Origin: CAZJOD01 sp964547525
GTDB lineage: Bacteria; Bacillota; Clostridia; JAAYHZ01
Direction of reading: 5' to 3'
DNA: 18,884 nucleotides
Assembly (NCBI GenBank): GCA_964547525.1
Contig: CAZJOD010000064.1
Coordinates: forward strand, 1-18,884
In this document: in pieces, positions 15,801 to 18,884 of the stretch
Layout: each line of letters opens with the position of its first letter
Position numbering within the stretch: position 1 is the first letter of the stretch
Made by a program: the position numbers and the translations under genes
The notes under the pieces: model-generated
What the model was told of the DNA's origin: nothing
The model's database searches: none
Seen by the model: the letters and a program-made list of their open reading frames with translations, nothing else

Positions 15801-16716
15801 AAGATTCATAAAAAGTATAGAGAAGATAGATATTAACGTAGATGGAAAGCTGTATACCGGTAATGATGCGAGAGCGGTAAAAGTTGAATATAACGACGGC
15901 AGAATTGATTACCTGGTTTATTCAATTGATGATTCTTTGATATTAAGTGTGGATGATAAATTCGTATTTAAAGGTTTTTTCTGCGTATATTCCGAAAGAG
16001 ACGGAATACATTTCTACAGTTATGTAAATGACGGAGAATTTATTGACGGACCTGTTGAAACAGGGGTAACCCGATATACAGGAACAGTTTTAGATTTTAC
16101 AAAAGAACTTAGCCTGGAAAACGAAATAACTGTTCGGTTTAATGATAGATTTGATACTAATAATCTTACCGGAAGGCATATTTATATACAAAATAACGAT
16201 ATAAGAAATGCCGTATATAAAATACTTGGGATCAAGAGCGTAAACGGGAATACTGTAACATTAAACATAGGTGATGTAACTACGGTTCGAAGATGGGTGG
16301 ATAATGATGATTTTGACAAAGGCTTTCTGTATTTTATGACCGAAGGAAACAAATTTGTAATACCTTTATCGGTTGAGTATATTTCCCCTGTAACGGATGC
16401 TTTTATTGAACTGGACGGAAATATATCTGTTAGTAAAACGTCTGCAAATATAACGGTGCGGGCAAATTATGAAACCGGGGCTTCCGTATCAATAAATGAC
16501 ATGTTTATAGAGATTATAAGCACCAATCCAAAAACCGCTTATGTAAAAGATGGAATTATTATATTTGGGAAGCCCGGGAGAGCTGAAATTTTTGCAAATA
16601 TTAAGATTAACGGCAAAACTATACGAACTAATATTATACCGATAAATATAAACATAAATAAAACATATAACATACCACAAAGAACATATAAGGAGAACAG
16701 ACTACTTCGCATGTAA
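12802..16716 (+). CDS. Secreted multidomain heparinase II/III-family polysaccharide lyase
   Basis: 1304 residues. A signal peptide occupies about 1-35 (hydrophobic 10-34, cut after VIA). A four-Cys zinc-ribbon-like element follows (CLNC 123-126, CPNC 151-154). An alpha/alpha-toroid part covers about 215-540 (NHWHIWHTG, GNNGMHQST, NGFGNESAPGYN). An inserted beta domain resembling a carbohydrate-binding module lies at about 610-708. The Hepar_II_III beta-sandwich follows, with GHGHADTLNIGINAFGLDLTPELGY (from 734) and HNTVVVDKSKQ, typical of catalytic and metal sites in these lyases. The last about 90 residues resemble an Ig-like (Big) domain. The family cleaves uronate-containing polysaccharides by beta-elimination; the exact substrate is unknown. 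The start is GTG with GGGAGG 8 nt upstream. There is no sortase signal or SLH domain, so it is probably released or held by its beta domains. It is much longer than the usual 600-800 residues. Confidence 0.85.
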   Translation: MNLYGNNKWYIKFLTFILVMTFISNFLFIVPSVIAKTEAESKEIILEEGFELTNSKTRSTFYTPEKVEAARRNVQTYDWAKSVLYSALNSANHYLSYKHDYLWNLVTPQSIPRGYAVNQPLGCLNCGKAIDKYGNYPYTANHSINPWKLECPNCRMKFPTNDFGAYYKSGLDEHNIFNPELADKSLLVNTLYPEKGENWGVDDGYGYIDEKGNRYTFIAYYNHWHIWHTGIISKAINSLRDAFIYTGDMKYARAGVILLDRIADVYPDMDIWPYKVADGFLNSNGHTNRGKIIGSIWETGLVEDFIKAYDAFFPVMDDPEIIRFLSEKADMYDLGDSKKSAAGIKRNIEDGILRQIYPAVQNAQIRGNNGMHQSTLAIAAVVLDTMPETKEWLDFNFQSGVAKGDMVTGGNILATFINDVDRNGFGNESAPGYNRLWLGQYIDVANILHGYDLYPGVDLYENPKFKKMFYSMISMILTDKYSAIIGDTASTGNPTVYVNISQTILAYERYKDPLLAQVIYFLNGNTTQGLHGDIFSSEPDKVAKEIENTINTYGPLKLDSENLTGYGFAVMRDGHNITYDIGIQYLFKDLETLSYSADVKSLVNNRIQFEATQPGDNASFIFKVMESNEYQIDLKCIKSDLFGLYDIYLDGTYLTQVDFYGRNITVEKLTKVFIEAGEHEIRFECIGKNEESTGYKMGITTLVLLDETAQAIKNISLLGDTQKAVWMYYGVSNGHGHADTLNIGINAFGLDLTPELGYPEYADTTPHRTEWVNNTISHNTVVVDKSKQETKNKVENPLHFDAGEYVRIIDVDAPLTYQLKDIGYRRTTAMIKVNNENFYVVDFFRVQGGSDHHFSFHGAEGSVTVEGLDLISQTDNNGDFIGTYAGPNVEFGEREKDDLGNSGFQWLMNVRKDNDPGETFSVEWNIKDTWNALGKGKSASTDIRLRLTMLEQTDDVAIGTGIPPRNKQGNPKELEYLVAHRAGNNLDSIFTSVIEPYKGERFIKSIEKIDINVDGKLYTGNDARAVKVEYNDGRIDYLVYSIDDSLILSVDDKFVFKGFFCVYSERDGIHFYSYVNDGEFIDGPVETGVTRYTGTVLDFTKELSLENEITVRFNDRFDTNNLTGRHIYIQNNDIRNAVYKILGIKSVNGNTVTLNIGDVTTVRRWVDNDDFDKGFLYFMTEGNKFVIPLSVEYISPVTDAFIELDGNISVSKTSANITVRANYETGASVSINDMFIEIISTNPKTAYVKDGIIIFGKPGRAEIFANIKINGKTIRTNIIPINININKTYNIPQRTYKENRLLRM

Positions 16717-16727
16717 ATGCGAAGTAG
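16702..16727 (+). terminator. Hairpin at the end of the heparinase-like gene
   Basis: An 11-bp perfect stem, CTACTTCGCAT (16702-16712) with ATGCGAAGTAG (16717-16727), and loop GTAA that contains the TAA stop codon. The following tail (TTCTTCCTTC) is only partly T-rich, so it may be a weak terminator or an mRNA 3' stabiliser. It lies between convergent genes and could serve both. Confidence 0.55.
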
Positions 16728-16761
16728 TTCTTCCTTCGAAAAACACACAGATAAATTTATT

Positions 16762-17577
16762 TTAACCTAATGTATTATCTAAAAACATCATGACCACAAA
16801 TCCTACAAGTAAAGCGTATGTTACTAATTTAGAATGTGCCTTTTGGGTTTGTGCTTCGGGAATAATTTCATGCGCTATTACAAATAACATTGCTCCTGCG
16901 GCGAAAGCTAAAGCAAACGGTAATATTGGACTAATAAACTGAACAAGTCCTATACCAATGAGTCCTCCTATAGGTTCTACCAGTCCGGTAGCTAAAGCTA
17001 CAAGAAATGCTTTAGCCGGTTTATAGCCTTCACGTAGCAAAGGCAAAGCTACCGCCAGACCTTCCGGTAAATTTTGCAATCCGATACCGATTGCCAAACT
17101 TAACCCGTTTGCTATATCACCGTCTCCAAAACCTACTCCTACAGCCATACCTTCAGGAAAGTTATGTATTGTTATCGCTATAATAAATAGCCAAACTTTT
17201 CGCATTTTTGGATTTATTTTTTGCCATTTAGCGTGATTTTTGCCATTACTATCTACAGCGTTTGATAATAAGTTGGTATTAGGAAAAAAATTATCTACAA
17301 GATCTAAAAAAACGCCTCCGCATAATATTCCGACTAATGCTATGCCCGCCCCCCGGATTCCTCCGCCACCTTTTTCAATGGCCGGAACAATCAAACTGAA
17401 GGATGTAGCCGCGAGCATTACACCTGCTGCAACACCAAGTAAAGCATCTAATAATTTCTTTGGTATATTTCGTGTAAAAAATATAGGTATTGAACCGATA
17501 CCGGTCGCAAGGCCCGCTGCAAGACTTGCGATGATTCCGACCCATATCAGATTGAATTGCGACAGAAATTCTATCAT
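16762..17577 (-). CDS. ZIP-family metal (zinc/iron/manganese) transporter
   Basis: A 271-residue membrane protein with about eight helices. The metal-site motifs are HNFPEGMAVGV (138-148) in helix 4 and QNLPEGLAVALPL (168-180) in helix 5; EPIGG (201-205) and HEIIPEAQ (236-243) follow. The variable loop (about 100-125) is short and holds few histidines. The layout fits the bacterial GufA/ZupT branch, which imports Zn2+ and other divalent cations. The second motif has Gln where many relatives have His, which may shift metal preference. GAGGAAT lies about 8 nt before the ATG. It stands alone, convergent with the lyase gene. No metal-responsive operator is recognised upstream. Confidence 0.88.
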   Translation of the reverse strand: MIEFLSQFNLIWVGIIASLAAGLATGIGSIPIFFTRNIPKKLLDALLGVAAGVMLAATSFSLIVPAIEKGGGGIRGAGIALVGILCGGVFLDLVDNFFPNTNLLSNAVDSNGKNHAKWQKINPKMRKVWLFIIAITIHNFPEGMAVGVGFGDGDIANGLSLAIGIGLQNLPEGLAVALPLLREGYKPAKAFLVALATGLVEPIGGLIGIGLVQFISPILPFALAFAAGAMLFVIAHEIIPEAQTQKAHSKLVTYALLVGFVVMMFLDNTLG

Positions 17578-17691
17578 CTACATATTCCTCACTTTTCTTA
17601 TTTACATAATTATCTTTTATATATTATGAAGTTACATAAATATTGTGAGAAAGTTGTATGGTTCGATGTTGAATTTTTTAGATGTCATAAC

Positions 17692-17754
17692 AAAGGAGGT
17701 ATTTTAAAAAAATTTATGTATATAAAAAAATGCCTTCATTATGAAGGCATTTAA
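17692..17754 (+). other. Orphan ribosome binding site with 12-codon frame
   Basis: AAAGGAGGT (17692-17700) is a perfect anti-16S match. The next ATG (17716) opens a 12-residue frame (MYIKKCLHYEGI) whose last codons run through the terminator hairpin of the regulator gene. The 15-nt spacing is long. It may be a relic of a lost gene start; I do not claim a translated peptide. Confidence 0.25.
17723..17752 (-). terminator. Rho-independent terminator of the AbrB-like gene
   Basis: AAATGCCTTCAT (17728-17739) and ATGAAGGCATTT (17741-17752) form a strong hairpin. On the minus strand it is followed by a T-run (revcomp of 17724-17730). It starts a few bases after the stop codon at 17759. Confidence 0.8.
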
Positions 17755-17758
17755 ACTT

Positions 17759-18007
17759 TTAAATTGAGTCTGACAGTTTTTTGACACATTCTTTACAGAT
17801 ATTCTTACCTGAATAGTTTACTGTGTTTTGTGCATTTCCGCAAAAAATACATGCAGGTTCATACTTTTTCAGTATAATTGACTCGTCGTCAACATAAATT
17901 TCCATTGCATCTTTAATCTTAATGTCAAATGTCTTCCTTAACTCCATAGGTAATACAACTCTACCTAATTCGTCAACCTTTCTAACAATTCCGGTTGCTT
18001 TAATCAT
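17759..18007 (-). CDS. AbrB/SpoVT-type transition-state regulator with Cys4 tail
   Basis: 82 residues from the chosen start. The swapped-hairpin AbrB DNA-binding domain covers about 1-47 (MIKATGIVRKVDELGRVVLPMELRKTF, then AMEIYVDDESIILKKYEP). A short tail carries two CxxC pairs (Cys53/Cys56 and Cys71/Cys74), probably a zinc knuckle. This form is common in Clostridia and controls stationary-phase and sporulation genes as a dimer or tetramer. I choose the ATG at 18007 because MIKATGIVRK is the standard family N-terminus. AAAGGGG lies 12 nt before it; the ATG at 18019 abuts that sequence and cannot use it, and the frame up to 18073 has no family match. Its promoter and terminator are its own. 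Targets are unknown. Confidence 0.88.
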   Translation of the reverse strand: MIKATGIVRKVDELGRVVLPMELRKTFDIKIKDAMEIYVDDESIILKKYEPACIFCGNAQNTVNYSGKNICKECVKKLSDSI

Positions 18008-18084
18008 AATACAATCCATCCCCTTTAAAACAAATTTATTGAATAGTCTTGAAATTCTTTTAAAAATATTCAACTCTGACTATT

Positions 18085-18113
18085 ATTATACACAATATAA
18101 ATAATAATTGCAA
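18085..18113 (-). promoter_or_regulatory. Promoter of the AbrB-like gene
   Basis: On the minus strand, TTGCAA (18113-18108), a 17-nt spacer, then a perfect TATAAT (18090-18085). The leader to the start codon is about 70 nt. Confidence 0.6.
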
Positions 18114-18407
18114 TATACAAAATCAAGAAATTTTAACACTATTTAATTTTTTATAATTAATTTAGTGGAATTACAAGCTATTATTAAATAATAACACAAA
18201 TAAGGATTGTAATGCAAGAAAAGATACATAAAGATTTATTGCTTTAATCATTTTACATATTTTATATCAATATTTTTATCATATATTTAAATAATCTATG
18301 CAATCTGCATCGAAGCTTTTGAAAGAGCGGCGAACACTATAGCAAAAGAGCTTGTAAGGCTTGGGATGAAGGCTTGTGACGTATTTTTAAAAAATAAAAA
18401 AAAAGTA
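18114..18407. other. AT-rich intergenic stretch before the tRNA genes
   Basis: Mostly very AT-rich and without a recognisable gene. From 18300 a plus-strand frame is open to 18455 and its first 30 codons have a protein-like composition (IEAFERAANTIAKELV), but it has no start, no ribosome binding site and no family I know. It runs through the tRNA promoter. Confidence 0.5.
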
Positions 18408-18436
18408 TTGACAAAGACGACAGTGTATATTAAAAT
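18408..18436 (+). promoter_or_regulatory. Promoter of tRNA-Lys
   Basis: A perfect TTGACA (18408-18413), a 17-nt spacer, then TAAAAT (18431-18436). The mature tRNA starts 66 nt after the -10 box. Confidence 0.75.
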
Positions 18437-18501
18437 ACTAAAATGTGTCCGATAAACAGTTTGCTTGAAAAATAGACTTCGAACTGTTAAGACGATATCA
18501 T

Positions 18502-18577
18502 GAGCCATTAGCTCAGTCGGTAGAGCACTTGACTTTTAATCAAGGTGTCCGGGGTTCGAATCCCCGATGGCTCACCA
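18502..18577 (+). tRNA. tRNA-Lys (UUU)
   Basis: A 76-nt cloverleaf. Acceptor GAGCCAT pairs with ATGGCTC. The D-arm reads AGCTCAGTCGGTAGAGC, the anticodon loop ACTTTTAAT contains TTT, and the T-arm GGGGTTCGAATCCCC is intact. The discriminator base is A and CCA is encoded. Confidence 0.97.
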
Positions 18578-18584
18578 TGAATAT

Positions 18585-18613
18585 AGCGAATGATACAATC
18601 ATTCGCTGTTTTC
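18585..18613 (+). terminator. Terminator after tRNA-Lys
   Basis: A 9-bp stem, AGCGAATGA (18585-18593) with TCATTCGCT (18599-18607), loop TACAA, followed by GTTTTC. It ends the tRNA-Lys transcript, which fits the fresh promoter found before tRNA-Glu. Confidence 0.65.
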
Positions 18614-18678
18614 GTAAAAAACCGGATGGGTCACGTTAACAAAAGGTTTAAAAACCAAAATGTTTTAAAAAAAAAGAC

Positions 18679-18707
18679 TTGACTTTTTGACCTCTTCCGA
18701 TTAAAAT
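18679..18707 (+). promoter_or_regulatory. Promoter of tRNA-Glu and following tRNAs
   Basis: TTGACT (18679-18684), a 17-nt spacer, then TAAAAT (18702-18707), the same -10 sequence as the tRNA-Lys promoter. It lies 32 nt before tRNA-Glu. Confidence 0.7.
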
Positions 18708-18739
18708 AAACAATGCGTCGTGTTGAAGCGACGATGTAA

Positions 18740-18814
18740 GGCCCATTGGTCAAGCGGTTAAGACATCGCCCTTTCACGGCGGTAACAGGGGTTCGAGTCC
18801 CCTATGGGTCACCA
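18740..18814 (+). tRNA. tRNA-Glu (UUC)
   Basis: A 75-nt cloverleaf. Acceptor GGCCCAT pairs with ATGGGTC, with one G-U pair. The anticodon loop CCTTTCACG contains TTC, and the T-arm AGGGGTTCGAGTCCCCT is intact. CCA is encoded. Confidence 0.96.
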
Positions 18815-18829
18815 AAATATTTATTATAA

Positions 18830-18884
18830 GGCCCGGTAGTTCAGATGGTTAGAATGCCAGCCTGTCACGCTGGAGGTCGAGGGT
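18830..18884 (+). tRNA. tRNA-Asp (GUC), cut by the window end
   Basis: The first 55 nt of a tRNA are present: acceptor GGCCCGG, D-arm AGTTCAGATGGTTAGAAT, anticodon arm CCAGCCTGTCACGCTGG with anticodon GTC, and the first part of the T-arm. The 3' half lies beyond the window. It follows tRNA-Glu by 15 nt and probably shares its transcript. Confidence 0.93.

Noticed and set aside
16717..16770. Short frame starting at ATG 16717 after the lyase gene
   Set aside because: It begins inside the hairpin, the nearest AAGGAG is 22 nt away, and it encodes no recognisable peptide.
18300..18455. Plus-strand frame with protein-like start (IEAFERAANTIAKELV)
   Set aside because: No start codon, ribosome binding site or known family, and it runs through a consensus tRNA promoter.
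1..18884. CRISPR array, integrase, prophage, riboswitch or defence system
   Set aside because: I found no regular repeat-spacer pattern, recombinase, phage structural gene, conserved riboswitch core or known defence domain in the window.

Overview
The window comes from a low-GC, Gram-positive, probably anaerobic and spore-forming member of the Clostridia. The signs are AT-rich intergenic DNA, strong GGAGG-type ribosome binding sites, tRNA genes with encoded CCA ends, an AbrB/SpoVT-type regulator with a cysteine tail, and a Re-citrate synthase-like enzyme of the type known from Clostridium kluyveri. A run of exactly 100 N (3748-3847) marks a scaffold join, so linkage and distance across that point are not proven.

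Layout. 1-320: a possible relic of a TnpB 3' end, then a terminator. 323-1696 (-): Re-citrate synthase-like enzyme, with a consensus promoter whose -10 box lies inside a perfect 20-bp palindrome. 1804-3062: gene-poor DNA and a frameshifted, headless DUF5050-type propeller pseudogene (-). 3173 to the gap (+): a two-helix potassium channel with a TrkA-N domain, cut by the gap. 4026-7438 (-): MFS transporter, MscS-like membrane protein and isochorismatase-family hydrolase. 7550-11367 (-): a two-gene operon for an anchored leucine-rich repeat protein and a secreted 842-residue protein with a propeller-like C-terminus. 11654-16716 (+): a BNR/Asp-box sialidase-like protein, then a 1304-residue secreted heparinase II/III-family lyase. 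16762-17577 (-): ZIP metal transporter. 17759-18007 (-): AbrB-like regulator. 18502-18884 (+): tRNA-Lys, tRNA-Glu and a truncated tRNA-Asp.

How it may work together (inference). The lyase, the BNR protein, the MFS transporter and the hydrolase look like a small locus for degrading an acidic polysaccharide: extracellular cleavage, import, then intracellular processing. The divergent LRR/propeller pair looks like a cell-surface binding or sensing module and shares a 286-bp control region with the sialidase-like gene. The citrate synthase, K+ channel, ZIP transporter and tRNAs look like housekeeping genes around this accessory core. The strongest unexplained signals are the paired TTGTATACAA sites before the citrate synthase gene and the undescribed LRR/propeller pair.
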